Source of the DNA: Leifsonia sp. 466MF
GTDB taxonomy: Bacteria; Actinomycetota; Actinomycetes; Actinomycetales; Microbacteriaceae
Length of the DNA stretch: 64,000 bases
Reading direction: 5' to 3'
Assembly (NCBI RefSeq): GCF_900100265.1
Contig: NZ_LT629696.1
Coordinates: 3,348,001 to 3,412,000 of the forward strand
Shown here one piece after another: positions 1 to 8,783 of the stretch. The notes below the pieces were generated by a model, which was given only the letters and a program-made list of their open reading frames with translations, had not been told where the DNA came from and did not search any database. Numbering within the stretch: the first letter of the stretch is position 1; each line of letters starts with the position of its first letter. Made by a program: the position numbers and the translations under genes.

Positions 1-903
1 GGCGTCGAGGAGCATGGCGCCGACCACGTAGCGGACGGTGAATGCCTGGGGCACAAACGATCCGCCCGGCAGGCTGCCGGTGACGCCGTGGTGGAGCAGC
101 AGCCAGCCCTCGGGCACCCGCAGCGGAGCGGGGCCGGCGCCGATCTTCAGGGCCTCCCACTCGTACTCGGGGCCTGCGACGAAGCGGTGGCCGCCGGGAC
201 GGGTGAGCGCCGTGATGTCCTGCACGGCGTCGTCCACCGGCACGTAAGAGATCCAGATGCTCGCGCGGTCGTCCGTCACGCCCGCGGGAAGCGGCGGCTG
301 CTCGTCCGGCCGGACGAACCCGAAGTCCCACATCGGCCGGTGCAGCATGGCGAAGCTCGGGCGGCCCTCCGGGTCGGGCACGACCTCCGGGAAGAACACG
401 ACGTCCTTGTTCGGAAAGAGGTTGAGGTCGGTGTCGAGGGCGTCGTCGTAGGCGAACTGGATGGGGCCGAGCCGCGTCCACTCGCGGCCGTCGGTCGACA
501 CGGCGAGGGCGGGCTTCGGTCCGAGCGGCCCGAACGCGACGTAGCTCATCACGTGGATGCCGAGGTCGTTCAGCGGGGTGATGCGCGGGTCCTCCACGCC
601 GCCGTGCGCCGTGCCGTGCTCCCATCCCCGCTGCGCCTCCAGGGCGATCTCGAGGTCCGCGACGCCGGTCGGCACACCGTCGGTCACGACGACACGCGCC
701 CGCCCGATCCGCGACACGTTCTGCTCGGCGACCAGCCGCGGGAACAGGTGCACCGTGCCGTCCGGGTCCTGCACGGTCGCGGGGTTCAGCACGCCCTCGA
801 CCTGGCGCGGGTCGGCCGGGTCGGGCTCCATGACGATGCCGATGCGCTCCAGTGCGTACGGGATGGCGACGGCGGTGGTGCGGGCGGGGGTGGTGGTGGA
901 CAA
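1..903 (-). CDS. GH130 family glycoside phosphorylase/hydrolase, C-terminus cut by window edge
   Basis: The 301 visible codons match glycoside hydrolase family 130, whose members phosphorolyse or hydrolyse beta-mannosides in the cytoplasm. Visible family features are an N-terminal LNPATVQ segment, EDPRIT near residue 115, MLHRPMWD, and the C-terminal-side KIGAGPAP and LLLHHGV blocks. The C-terminus lies beyond position 1. I chose a TTG start because AGAGAGG sits 5 nt upstream; the first internal ATG would remove about 25 residues. It follows the permease gene by 39 nt on the same strand, so it is probably the last gene of a mannoside-type uptake operon. The substrate is inferred from the family and is not proven. 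Confidence 0.85.
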   Translation of the reverse strand, partial: MSTTTPARTTAVAIPYALERIGIVMEPDPADPRQVEGVLNPATVQDPDGTVHLFPRLVAEQNVSRIGRARVVVTDGVPTGVADLEIALEAQRGWEHGTAHGGVEDPRITPLNDLGIHVMSYVAFGPLGPKPALAVSTDGREWTRLGPIQFAYDDALDTDLNLFPNKDVVFFPEVVPDPEGRPSFAMLHRPMWDFGFVRPDEQPPLPAGVTDDRASIWISYVPVDDAVQDITALTRPGGHRFVAGPEYEWEALKIGAGPAPLRVPEGWLLLHHGVTGSLPGGSFVPQAFTVRYVVGAMLLDA

Positions 904-942
904 CAGGACCTCTCTAGCGGATGGGGTGATGCGTGGACGGGG

Positions 943-1839
943 TCAGCCCTTGACGGCGCCGACGACGCCGTTGACCAGGTAGCGCTGGATGAAGATGTAG
1001 CCGACGATGAGCGGGGCCGCGACGATGAAGGTCGCGGCCGCGAGCAGCGGCCACTGGTTGCCGTACGTCCCCTTGAAGGCGTAGAGCCCGACGGTCACCG
1101 GGAACTTGGTGGGGTCGGCGAGCAGGACGGTCGCGAGGATGATCTCGTTCCAGATCCACACGGCCTGCAGGATGAACACGGTCACCAGCGCCGGCCGGGC
1201 CAGCGGCAGGATGAACGTGAAGAGGTAGCGCCAGTAGCCGACGCCGTCCATCGCGGCCGCTTCGTCGAGCTCGCGCGGGATGGACTTCACGAATCCGCTC
1301 AGCAGCAGGGGCCCGACGCCGACACCCACACCGACCAGCAGGATGTACCCGAGCTGCGTGTCGTAGAGCCCGAGCCGCAGCAGCAGCTGGAACTGGGTGA
1401 TCAGGGCGTTGGGCAGGAACAGCACCAGAACGAAGACGATGGACCAGTACTTCGCACCGCGGATGTACCCGCGTGCGACGGGGAACGCCAGCACCAGGGT
1501 GAGGAGGGTGCCGATCGCCGACCCGGCCGCCGTGTAGAGGACGCTGTTCAGGATGTACGCGCCGAAGTCGCCCTTCTCCCACGCGGTCGCGAAGTTGCCC
1601 CACTGCGGGTTGGAGACGATCCCGACCGGGTTCGCGACGAATTCGGCCTGGGACTTCAGCGCGGTGTTCAGCAGGTAGAGCAGCGGGAAGAGGAACACGA
1701 CCATGAGGATGAGCGCGCAGATGTACGCGCCGATCGGCCGGCGCCGGCGACGGCGCGACACCGTGGCGCCGCGTGGGCCGGATGCCTCCGGCAGCGACTC
1801 GGTCGTCGGCGTCGTCACCTGTTCGGTGGTGGTCGTCAC
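943..1839 (-). CDS. Carbohydrate ABC transporter permease, MalG type
   Basis: This 298-residue inner-membrane permease has about six hydrophobic segments after a basic N-terminal tail rich in Thr and Arg. The EAA loop of CUT1 permeases is visible (EAAAMDG followed by ILPL), and the protein ends with the usual VKG-like tail. The GTG start overlaps the stop of the upstream permease in a GTGA arrangement, which implies translational coupling. An open frame continues upstream of this start but only as a shadow of the neighbouring permease. With its partner it forms the membrane channel for the sugar bound by the lipoprotein encoded upstream. No ATPase gene is present, so a shared MsiK-like ATPase is likely. 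Confidence 0.9.
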   Translation of the reverse strand: MTTTTEQVTTPTTESLPEASGPRGATVSRRRRRRPIGAYICALILMVVFLFPLLYLLNTALKSQAEFVANPVGIVSNPQWGNFATAWEKGDFGAYILNSVLYTAAGSAIGTLLTLVLAFPVARGYIRGAKYWSIVFVLVLFLPNALITQFQLLLRLGLYDTQLGYILLVGVGVGVGPLLLSGFVKSIPRELDEAAAMDGVGYWRYLFTFILPLARPALVTVFILQAVWIWNEIILATVLLADPTKFPVTVGLYAFKGTYGNQWPLLAAATFIVAAPLIVGYIFIQRYLVNGVVGAVKG

Positions 1840-2747
1840 AGTCTCGCCTCCCGTCGGCGGAGAATCAGCAGAGCGATGATCGAGACGATGGCCACCAGGA
1901 AGAACTGGACCATCGATACGGCCGCCGCATAGCCCTGCGACTGCGACAACGTCGTCCCCGAGGCGCCGCCGAAGCCCTGGACGTACACGAGCAGGGAGAG
2001 CACCTGGGTTGAGCGGTTGTTCGGACCGCTGAGCACGTAGATGAGCTGGTAGCTCTGGAGCGCGTTGACGATGCCCAGCAGGACGTTCGCGGTGATGGAC
2101 GGCGCCAGCAGGGGGATGGTGATGCTGCGGAAGCGCTGCCAGCCGCTCGCCCCGTCGATCTCCGCCGCCTCGTTGAGCTCCTCCGGAACGGCCTGGAGGC
2201 CGGACAGGAAGATGATGACCGAGACGCCGAGCACCATCCACACCTGGACGAGGATCACCAGGGCAAGCGCCAGCTTCGGGTCTCCGAAGAACGCGGAATG
2301 GCCGCCGAAGAGGCCGAGCAGCGATGCGGCCGGTCCGCCGCTCACGTTGAAGATCAGCGACCAGACCAGTCCCGTGACCGTCACGCCCAGGATCGTGGGC
2401 ATGAACACCACGGCCCGGTAGAAGTTACGACCCCTCAGCCGGCGGTTGAGGAGCACCGCGACGGCCAGGGCGACGACGATCTGCAGCGCCGTGCTCACGA
2501 CGGCGAAGATGATCGTGTTGCGCAGGGCGTTCGCGCTGTCCGCCCACTTGGCGGGCGAGAAGAAGTCGACGTAGTTCTGCAGGCCGACGAAGTTGATCGG
2601 GAGGCCGGGGAGGCCGCGCAGGTCGGTGAGCGAGGCGATCAGCACGCCGACCGCCGGAACGAAGCCGAAGATGCCCAGCAGCAGCATCCCGAGCCCGAAG
2701 GTGACGCGGACCGGCGTGCGGCGGGGGAAGGGGAACGATTCAGTCAT
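1836..2747 (-). CDS. Carbohydrate ABC transporter permease, MalF type
   Basis: This 303-residue protein is the first permease of the uptake operon. It has a short cytoplasmic N-terminus, six apparent membrane segments, and the EAA loop (EAAEIDG then ITIPLL) that docks onto the ATPase. The ATG start was chosen over a longer open frame because the extension overlaps the binding-protein gene and lacks family similarity. The 3' end overlaps the MalG-type permease by 4 nt. A strong intercistronic hairpin separates it from the binding-protein gene, so its transcript level may be lower than that of the lipoprotein gene. The sugar is inferred from the GH130 gene to be a mannoside-like oligosaccharide. 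Confidence 0.9.
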   Translation of the reverse strand: MTESFPFPRRTPVRVTFGLGMLLLGIFGFVPAVGVLIASLTDLRGLPGLPINFVGLQNYVDFFSPAKWADSANALRNTIIFAVVSTALQIVVALAVAVLLNRRLRGRNFYRAVVFMPTILGVTVTGLVWSLIFNVSGGPAASLLGLFGGHSAFFGDPKLALALVILVQVWMVLGVSVIIFLSGLQAVPEELNEAAEIDGASGWQRFRSITIPLLAPSITANVLLGIVNALQSYQLIYVLSGPNNRSTQVLSLLVYVQGFGGASGTTLSQSQGYAAAVSMVQFFLVAIVSIIALLILRRREARL

Positions 2748-2763
2748 GTGTCTCTCGACTCCC

Positions 2764-2797
2764 GGGAGGGTGGCCGGCCGGGGTCGGCCACCCTCCC
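2764..2797 (-). terminator. Intercistronic GC-rich hairpin between binding-protein and permease genes
   Basis: A perfect 13-bp inverted repeat (GGGAGGGTGGCCG and its complement) with an 8-nt loop fills the gap between the lipoprotein gene and the permease gene. There is no T-run, so it is more likely an mRNA-processing or partial-attenuation hairpin than a full terminator. Such elements often keep binding-protein mRNA more abundant than permease mRNA; that role is inferred here. Confidence 0.7.
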
Positions 2798-2806
2798 GAC
2801 AGAGGG

Positions 2807-4135
2807 TCAGCCGGCGGCCGACCACGCCTTCTGCGCGGCCTCGGCGGCCTGCTCGGGCGTTGCGGAGCCGAGCGGGCTCAGCGCCGGGTAGTTGAACGGG
2901 AAGACCGCGTCCTGGCCCGCCTTGTTGTTGGCGAACCAGACCTGGTCCCAGGCGGGCTCGTACGACTTGGTGTAGTCGCCGATCGACTGGAGGAACGCGC
3001 TGGTGGAGATTCCGGGCTGAGCCGACGAGAAGCCCGACTTCTGCAGGAACAGCTCGTAGTTCTTCTTGTCGGAGAAGAACTTCAGCCACGCGAGCGCCGC
3101 CGTCTTGTTCTTCGCCGAGGTCGGGACGGCCAGCTGGAGCTCCGTCTTGCCGTTGAGCAGGGCGTTGTCCGCCGCGTTGTCGGAACCCGGGAACGGGAAG
3201 TACCCGTAGTCGAACTTCTTGGCGACGGCAGCGTCGATCGTCGGCTGGTCCCAGGTGCCGTCGACCGTCATCGCGAAGTCGCCCGCAGCGAAGCCCGACG
3301 GGATGGACGTGTAGTCGGCTCCCGCAGCTCCCTCCTGCGAGTTCTGCAGCACGTACTCGGTCTGCTTCAGCACCTTGACCTCGGTCGGGTCGGTGAGCTT
3401 GGCCTTGTTCGTCCAGAGGTCCTTCGCCAGCTGCCGCTTGTCGGCGAGCGTCGGATAGTTCGCCGTGACGGAGGCGAGCATCGGCAGTCCGGCGGGCCAG
3501 CTGTCCTTTCCACCCATGCCGAACGGCGTGACGCCCTTGGCCTTGAGGGCGTCGACCACAGCGGTGAACTCGCTCCAGGTCGTCGGGATCGTGAGCCCGT
3601 TGTCGGCGAAGATCTTCTTGTTGTAGAAGACGCCCGTGTAGTAGCTGACGCCGGTCGGGACCGCGTACTGCTTGCCGTCGATCGCCTGCGTGTCGAGCAG
3701 GGTCGGCGTGTACTGCTTGAGGAACGACTCGCCCGTGAGGTCGACCAGGCCGCCCGCCTTGGCGAGCCGCGCGTCGTCGGTGGCGGCGTCCTTCGCGTAC
3801 GACGGCGTCTCCATGAGGCCCTTCACGACGAAGAGGTCGAGGTTGCCCGCCGTGAGGCGCGACGACTTGGTCGCGGGGTAGTTGTCGTTCGAGACGGTGG
3901 AGAAGACGACGTCCACCTTCGGGTACTGCTTCTCGAAGGCCTCGTTGATCGCCCGGAAGCCGGCGTCCGTGGCGTCGCTGCTCGAGACGAGAAGCTGCAG
4001 CTTCCCGTTCGGCTCTCCATCTGTCGATCCGCCGCCGCTGGAGCAGGCGGCGAGTGCGCCGATCGTGGCTGCGGCGACCGCGCCGGCGATCAGCCGCCGG
4101 CCCAGGGTCGCGCCGCGCAACCTCTTCGTTGCCAT
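2807..4135 (-). CDS. Sugar ABC transporter substrate-binding lipoprotein
   Basis: This 442-residue extracytoplasmic binding protein belongs to the SBP family 1 (CUT1) group. The first 31 residues form a lipoprotein signal: a KRLRG basic start, a hydrophobic stretch and a lipobox ending in LAAC, followed by a Ser/Gly linker. The mature part carries family blocks such as YAVPTGVSYYTGVFYNK and TTWSEF. The ATG start was preferred over an upstream in-frame ATG that would bury the signal peptide behind 37 unrelated residues. It is the first gene of the permease/GH130 operon. Two palindromic LacI-type sites lie 48 to 95 nt upstream, so it is probably repressed by the adjacent LacI protein in the absence of its glycan. 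Confidence 0.92.
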   Translation of the reverse strand: MATKRLRGATLGRRLIAGAVAAATIGALAACSSGGGSTDGEPNGKLQLLVSSSDATDAGFRAINEAFEKQYPKVDVVFSTVSNDNYPATKSSRLTAGNLDLFVVKGLMETPSYAKDAATDDARLAKAGGLVDLTGESFLKQYTPTLLDTQAIDGKQYAVPTGVSYYTGVFYNKKIFADNGLTIPTTWSEFTAVVDALKAKGVTPFGMGGKDSWPAGLPMLASVTANYPTLADKRQLAKDLWTNKAKLTDPTEVKVLKQTEYVLQNSQEGAAGADYTSIPSGFAAGDFAMTVDGTWDQPTIDAAVAKKFDYGYFPFPGSDNAADNALLNGKTELQLAVPTSAKNKTAALAWLKFFSDKKNYELFLQKSGFSSAQPGISTSAFLQSIGDYTKSYEPAWDQVWFANNKAGQDAVFPFNYPALSPLGSATPEQAAEAAQKAWSAAG

Positions 4136-4182
4136 GTGTTGTCTCCTCGTCGAGTTTCGGGATGTGTGCAGGTGTATCGGGT

Positions 4183-4198
4183 ACAAAAACGTTTCGGT
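4183..4198. promoter_or_regulatory. LacI-type operator, proximal copy (imperfect)
   Basis: ACAAAAACGTTTCGGT differs at two positions from the perfect 16-bp palindrome 32 bp away. It has the central CG typical of LacI/GalR operators and lies upstream of the binding-protein gene. The 32-bp spacing is about three helical turns, consistent with two repressor dimers on one DNA face. Confidence 0.75.
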
Positions 4199-4214
4199 TC
4201 TACACGCGCAGGTT

Positions 4215-4230
4215 ACCGAAACGTTTCGGT
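4215..4230. promoter_or_regulatory. LacI-type operator, perfect palindrome
   Basis: ACCGAAACGTTTCGGT is a perfect 16-bp palindrome in the 160-nt gap between the lacI-family gene and the binding-protein gene. It is the best candidate site for the repressor encoded next to it. The site probably overlaps or flanks the operon promoter, although I could not fix the promoter hexamers with confidence. Confidence 0.82.
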
Positions 4231-4295
4231 GACGACATGGTGGCACGCCCCGGCATGCAAATGCAAGCCCGACCGAGCACCCCGCCCGATCGCGA

Positions 4296-5321
4296 TCAGC
4301 GCTGCGAGCGCGCCGGCCCCGTCGAATCGCGGACGATCATCTCGGCGTCGGGGATCCGGACGTCGTCGACGACGCCCTCCTCGATCAGATCGACGAGCAT
4401 CCTGCCCGACTCCCTCCCCAGCGTCCGCGGCGAGGTGTGCACCGTGGTGAGGGACGGCCGAACGTAGGTGCCGAGCCGGATGTCGTCGAAGCCCGCCACC
4501 GACAGCTGGCCCGGCACATCCACGCCGAGGTGCTGCGCCTGGGCGATGAGGCCGATGGCCGACAGGTCGTTCGCGCACATCACCGCGGTCGGCGGGTCGG
4601 CCGAGTCGAGCAGGATGGATGCGGCAGCCGCGCCGCCGAGGTAGGTGAACTCGCCGGGGACCACCGGTCCGGGCTCCAGCCCCAGCTCGCGCAGCCCTGC
4701 ACGCCAGGAGTTCTCGCGCTCCACCGAGTGCGTCATGTTCGGGCGGCCGCTGACGTAGGCGATGCGCCGGTGCCCGAGGTCGACCAGGTGCCGGAGGGTG
4801 GCCCGGATCCCGGCGTCGGGATCCTCGCGCACCGCGGGGATCGGGAAGCCGCTGCCCGGGTTGATGGCGACGGCGGGGAGCCCGAGCCGCTGGACCAACG
4901 CGATGCGCGGGTCGTCGACCTCCAGGTCGTTGATGAACACACCGTCGACGCGACGGTCGGCCGCGAGCTTCTCGTACCGCTGGAGCACCTTGTCGGATTC
5001 GGCGCTGATCTGGAGGACGAGCGCGTACCCGCGGGGATCGATCGCATCCTCGATGCCGCCGATGAACCCGCCGAAGAACGGGTCGAGCTCGAGCACATCC
5101 GGATCCCGGTGCAGGACGAGGCCGACCGTGAACGCGCGCCGCCCGGACAGGCTCTTGGCCCGGAGCGAGGGGACGAAGCCGAGTTCCGACGCGATCCGGA
5201 TGATGCGCTCGCGCGTGACGTCCGAGACCCCGGGCCGCCCGTTGAGCGCGCTCGAGACGGAGCTGATCGCGACGCCGGCCTTGTTCGCGACGTCGACGAT
5301 CGTCACCCGCTCATCGCCCAC
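4296..5321 (-). CDS. LacI family transcriptional repressor of the GH130 uptake locus
   Basis: The roughly 341-residue protein has an N-terminal LacI helix-turn-helix (TIVDVANKAGVAISSVSSAL), hinge region and a periplasmic-binding-like effector domain ending near MIVRDST. I chose GTG because GAGG lies 7 nt upstream. An ATG at 5348 would add nine residues (MQGGRRGGS) with a weaker ribosome site, so the start is uncertain. It is encoded upstream of the transporter operon on the same strand, and two matching palindromes lie between them. It probably represses the operon and is released by a sugar imported or processed by the system; the effector is unknown. Confidence 0.9.
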   Translation of the reverse strand: MGDERVTIVDVANKAGVAISSVSSALNGRPGVSDVTRERIIRIASELGFVPSLRAKSLSGRRAFTVGLVLHRDPDVLELDPFFGGFIGGIEDAIDPRGYALVLQISAESDKVLQRYEKLAADRRVDGVFINDLEVDDPRIALVQRLGLPAVAINPGSGFPIPAVREDPDAGIRATLRHLVDLGHRRIAYVSGRPNMTHSVERENSWRAGLRELGLEPGPVVPGEFTYLGGAAAASILLDSADPPTAVMCANDLSAIGLIAQAQHLGVDVPGQLSVAGFDDIRLGTYVRPSLTTVHTSPRTLGRESGRMLVDLIEEGVVDDVRIPDAEMIVRDSTGPARSQR

Positions 5322-5401
5322 CGACCCGCCTCGCCTTCCGCCCTGCATCGAGCGACGGACATCCTATGCCGAAGAGGGCGGCGGGCGCTCCTCAGCCTCC
5401 C

Positions 5402-7189
5402 TCAGCCGCGCCGCGGCTTGCGCGGCGGCCGGTCGTCGTCCTGCCACGAGCCGGACCGACTGCCGCCTCGCCCGCGATCGGGACGGAGCTGGATGAGCTT
5501 GCCGCCGATCCGCGTGCCCGAGAGCCGGGACAGCGTGTCGCCCGGCATGTCGGCCGGCAGCTCGACGATGGAGAAGTCGGGCATGATCCGGATGTGCCCG
5601 AAGTCCTCGCGGCTCAGGCCGCCCTCGTTGGCCAGCGCACCGACGATCTGGCGCGGCTCCACCTTCTGACGCTTGCCCACCTCGAGGCGGTACGGCGCCA
5701 TGGGGGTGTCGTTCCGTTCCCGGCGCCCCGGACGGTCGAGCCGGTCGCCCCGAGCGCCTCGGCCGCCTGCACGATCGCCGCCGGCACGGTCGCCGCGCGT
5801 CTCGCGCTCCACCGGCTGCGACAGCTCGTCGCGTTCGCTGAGCAGGAGCGGCTCGTCGCCCTGAGCGACGACGGCGAGCGCCGCCGCCACATCCGTCTCC
5901 GGCACATCGTGGTGCTCGACGTAGTGGGCGATGATCTCGCGGAAGCGCGAGATCCGGTCCTCCTGGGCGAGCGCCTGGGTGATGGCGTCGTCGAAGCGGG
6001 CGAGACGGGTGACGTTCACGTCGTCGACGCTGGGCAGCTGCATCTGTGTCAGCGGCTGGCGCGTGGCCTTCTCGATCGCGGTCAGGAGCCGGCGTTCGCG
6101 GGGCGTCACGAAGCTGATCGCCGCGCCGCTCCTGCCTGCGCGTCCGGTGCGGCCGATGCGGTGCACGTACGACTCGGTGTCGACCGGGATGTCGAAGTTG
6201 ACGACATGACTGATGCGCTCGACGTCGAGGCCGCGCGCCGCGACGTCGGTGGCGACCAGGATGTCCAGCTTGCCGGACTTGAGCTGGTCGACCGTGCGCT
6301 CCCGCTGGGCCTGCGCGACGTCGCCGTTGATGGCCGCGGCCGAGTAGCCGCGTGCGCGCAGCCGCTCCGCGAGCGTCTCCGTCTCGTTCTTGGTGCGGAC
6401 GAAGATGATCATCCCCTCGAAGTTCTCCACCTCGAGGATGCGCGTGAGCGCGTCGACCTTCTGCGAGTACGACACGACGAGGTAGCGCTGGGTCGTGTTC
6501 GCCGACGTCGTCGTCTTCGACTTGACGGTGATCTCTTCCGGATCGTGCAGGTACTTCTTGGAGATGCGCCGGATCTGCGCGGGCATCGTCGCCGAGAAGA
6601 GCGCGACCTGCTTGTCGTCCGGGGTGTCGGCGAGGATGGTCTCCACATCCTCCGCGAAGCCCATCTTCAGCATCTCGTCGGCCTCGTCGAGCACCAGGTA
6701 CTTCAGCTGGGAGAGGTCGAGGGTCCCCTTCTCCAGGTGGTCCATGATGCGTCCGGGCGTTCCGACGACGATGTGGACGCCGCGGCGCAGCGCGGACAGC
6801 TGCACCCCGTATCCCTGCCCGCCGTAGACCGGCAGCAGGTGCACGCCCTTCAGGTGGGTCGCGTAACTCTCGAACGCCTCCGCCACCTGCAGCGCGAGCT
6901 CGCGCGTCGGGGCGAGCACGAGCGCCTGCGGACTCTTCTGCGACAGGTCGAGGCGCGACAGGATCGGCAGCGCGAAGGCCGCCGTCTTGCCGGTTCCCGT
7001 CTGCGCGAGGCCGACGACGTCGCGGCCCTGCAGCAGCGGCGGGATGGTGGCGGCCTGGATGGCGGACGGCGTCTCGTAGCCGACATCCTTCAGAGCCTTC
7101 AGGACGGCCCCATCCAGCCCTAACGACGAGAAGGTCGGAGCATCGTCGGCGGTTTCGGAGCCGCTGTGTGCGGAATCTGGCGTGGTCAC
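5402..7189 (-). CDS. deaD: DEAD-box ATP-dependent RNA helicase, CsdA/DeaD-like
   Basis: This 595-residue cytoplasmic helicase has all core motifs: a Q motif near residue 40, AQTGTGKT (Walker A), PTRELA, TPGRIMD, DEAD (VLDEADEM), SAT, ARGLDVE and HRIGRTGRAGR. After residue 450 comes an Arg/Gly/Asp-rich linker and then a DbpA-type RNA-binding domain (GALANEGG through LIQLRPD), ending in a basic RGG-like tail. That order matches CsdA/DeaD helicases, which remodel RNA during ribosome assembly and cold adaptation. The GTG start gives the expected N-terminus, but its ribosome site is weak. It is likely monocistronic. Confidence 0.93.
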   Translation of the reverse strand: MTTPDSAHSGSETADDAPTFSSLGLDGAVLKALKDVGYETPSAIQAATIPPLLQGRDVVGLAQTGTGKTAAFALPILSRLDLSQKSPQALVLAPTRELALQVAEAFESYATHLKGVHLLPVYGGQGYGVQLSALRRGVHIVVGTPGRIMDHLEKGTLDLSQLKYLVLDEADEMLKMGFAEDVETILADTPDDKQVALFSATMPAQIRRISKKYLHDPEEITVKSKTTTSANTTQRYLVVSYSQKVDALTRILEVENFEGMIIFVRTKNETETLAERLRARGYSAAAINGDVAQAQRERTVDQLKSGKLDILVATDVAARGLDVERISHVVNFDIPVDTESYVHRIGRTGRAGRSGAAISFVTPRERRLLTAIEKATRQPLTQMQLPSVDDVNVTRLARFDDAITQALAQEDRISRFREIIAHYVEHHDVPETDVAAALAVVAQGDEPLLLSERDELSQPVERETRGDRAGGDRAGGRGARGDRLDRPGRRERNDTPMAPYRLEVGKRQKVEPRQIVGALANEGGLSREDFGHIRIMPDFSIVELPADMPGDTLSRLSGTRIGGKLIQLRPDRGRGGSRSGSWQDDDRPPRKPRRG

Positions 7190-7232
7190 TGTCCCACGGT
7201 AGTCCCCGGGGGCGGATTCTCGGCGTGGCGAA

Positions 7233-7250
7233 GCACGCCGAGCGGCGTGC
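7233..7250 (-). terminator. Short hairpin in the gap downstream of the LtrA-like gene
   Basis: GCACGCC and GGCGTGC form a 7-bp stem with a 4-nt loop in the 95-nt gap between the LtrA-like gene and the helicase gene. There is no U-tract on the minus strand, so termination is plausible but not demonstrated. Confidence 0.35.
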
Positions 7251-7284
7251 GGCAACCGCCGAGTTAGGGGCTTCCGGGTGAGGC

Positions 7285-8535
7285 CTAGGTGAGCTGACGC
7301 GCCAGCGCCGCCGCCTGGTGCCGGTGCCCGATCGTCTCGTATCCGACCACGACGACCGCGGGCGACAGGGCGATGACGATGAGGCTCACCCCGATCGGAG
7401 CCCCCGCGGCCGCCAGCCACACCGACGCGACGAGCGCGACGACCGTCCCAACGAACAGCCCGATGTGGAACGGGTCCCCTTCGTGAACGAGATACGTGTA
7501 CAGCAGGAACAGGACCACCGAGAACACGAGCACTGGCACGGCCACGCTCGCCACAGCACCGGCCACGCCGAGTTCCCCGACCCCCTCGATCTCGTACGCG
7601 ACGACGTGCAGCCCCGCCCCGGTCGCTGCGATCGAGGCGAAGAGCAGGATGTGGCTGTAGCCCCACGCCACCGCGCGCCGGCGGTGCCGTCGGAGAATCT
7701 GTGACGACGGGATGATGAAGTACGTCCACCAGAGCCCGAAGGTCAGCCCGACGCCGGCCACGGCGATCAGGGCGGCCTGGATGCTCCATCCCTGCTTCTC
7801 GACGAGCGCCGCGACCGACGTGACCGTCCCGAACAGCACCTCGCCGAGCGCGATGATCGTGAGAAGGCCGTAGCGTTCGGCGATGTGGCCGGCGTTCCAG
7901 GGCGTCCCGCCGAGCCGCACCTCGGCGAGGACGGGGCCGCCCAGCTCCACAACATAGAGCAGCGGAGCCACCAGCAGGACCGTCTCGAAGCTGGGCCGCG
8001 CGAACGCCAGCAGCACCCAGCCGACCTGGGCCGCGGTGACGAAAGCGGCGTAGACGAGGGCGGTGCGCCGCCGGGCGGGATCCTGTGCCGCCGCGCGCAG
8101 CCACTGGGCGACCAGGGCGATGCGCATGACGACGTAGCCCGCCACGAGCACACCGACCTCGAACTCGCCTCCGGCGTCGACCGACGCGAACATCTCCGGC
8201 AGTCCGAGCGCCAGGATGACAACGCCGACCATCTGCACCATCGTCGTCACGCGGTAGAACCAGTCGTCGGTGTCGTAGGCCGACGCGAACCACGAGAAGT
8301 TGATCCAGGCCCAGCAGATCGCGAACATCGCGAACGAGAACGCGCCGATCGCCGGCCACACGTGTCCCTCCGAGAGCAGGTGTGCGAGCTGGTCCCCCGC
8401 CTGCCCGAAGGCGACCACGAAGGTCAGATCGAACAGCAGCTCCAGCGGTGTCGCCGCGCGGTGCGCCTCGCCCGGGTCCCGGCCGCTCATACGCAGCAGC
8501 CGGTGACCGAGGTCGTCTCGCGTGGTCTCGGACAT
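7285..8535 (-). CDS. Low-temperature-requirement A (LtrA) family membrane protein
   Basis: This 416-residue integral membrane protein has about eleven hydrophobic segments. The LtrA-family opening is clear: TPLELLFDLTFVVAFGQ near residue 30, a FSWFASAYDTDDW segment, and AERYGLLTIIALGE in the middle. Its biochemical role is not established; the family name comes from a Listeria low-temperature phenotype. The ATG start is supported by GGGAGGCGAC directly upstream. It is divergent from the DUF202 cluster, with a 146-nt promoter gap between them. Hydrophobicity and length fit the family, and no residue looks missing. Confidence 0.85.
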   Translation of the reverse strand: MSETTRDDLGHRLLRMSGRDPGEAHRAATPLELLFDLTFVVAFGQAGDQLAHLLSEGHVWPAIGAFSFAMFAICWAWINFSWFASAYDTDDWFYRVTTMVQMVGVVILALGLPEMFASVDAGGEFEVGVLVAGYVVMRIALVAQWLRAAAQDPARRRTALVYAAFVTAAQVGWVLLAFARPSFETVLLVAPLLYVVELGGPVLAEVRLGGTPWNAGHIAERYGLLTIIALGEVLFGTVTSVAALVEKQGWSIQAALIAVAGVGLTFGLWWTYFIIPSSQILRRHRRRAVAWGYSHILLFASIAATGAGLHVVAYEIEGVGELGVAGAVASVAVPVLVFSVVLFLLYTYLVHEGDPFHIGLFVGTVVALVASVWLAAAGAPIGVSLIVIALSPAVVVVGYETIGHRHQAAALARQLT

Positions 8536-8681
8536 GTCGCCTCCCGAATGGACGCCCGGCCCCCGCGGCCGGGTGGCCCTATTCTGCGCCGGGTCTCGTC
8601 GGTTCGGCAGGTTACGATGGTCGCCCAACGCCGGGTTCCGCACCGTCGCCGTCCGCGACGCCGAATGACGAGGAGAACCCC

Positions 8682-8783
8682 ATGACCTCCGACACCGATC
8701 AGCACACCCCAGCCGAGTCCGTTCCGGACTGCTGCGCTCCTGCAGCTGCCGGAGGCGATGCCCCCTCGGACGGCCGCGGATGA
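8682..8783 (+). CDS. 33-residue micro-protein coupled to DUF202 genes
   Basis: This short ORF encodes 33 residues beginning MTSDTDQHTPAE and containing a paired cysteine (DCCAP). GAGGAG lies 6 nt before the ATG. Its stop overlaps the next start in ATGA, exactly as the next two genes overlap each other. That arrangement suggests a three-gene translationally coupled operon. I recognise no family. It is acidic, small and Ala/Pro/Ser-rich, with no membrane segment. It could be a leader that only couples translation of the DUF202 genes, or a small partner protein. Confidence 0.55.
   Translation: MTSDTDQHTPAESVPDCCAPAAAGGDAPSDGRG

Noticed and set aside
88-1932. A 614-codon plus-strand open frame opposite the GH130 and permease genes
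   Set aside because: High GC content leaves long antisense frames. The translation is Arg/Asp/Gly-rich with no family pattern, while the minus strand has recognisable enzymes.
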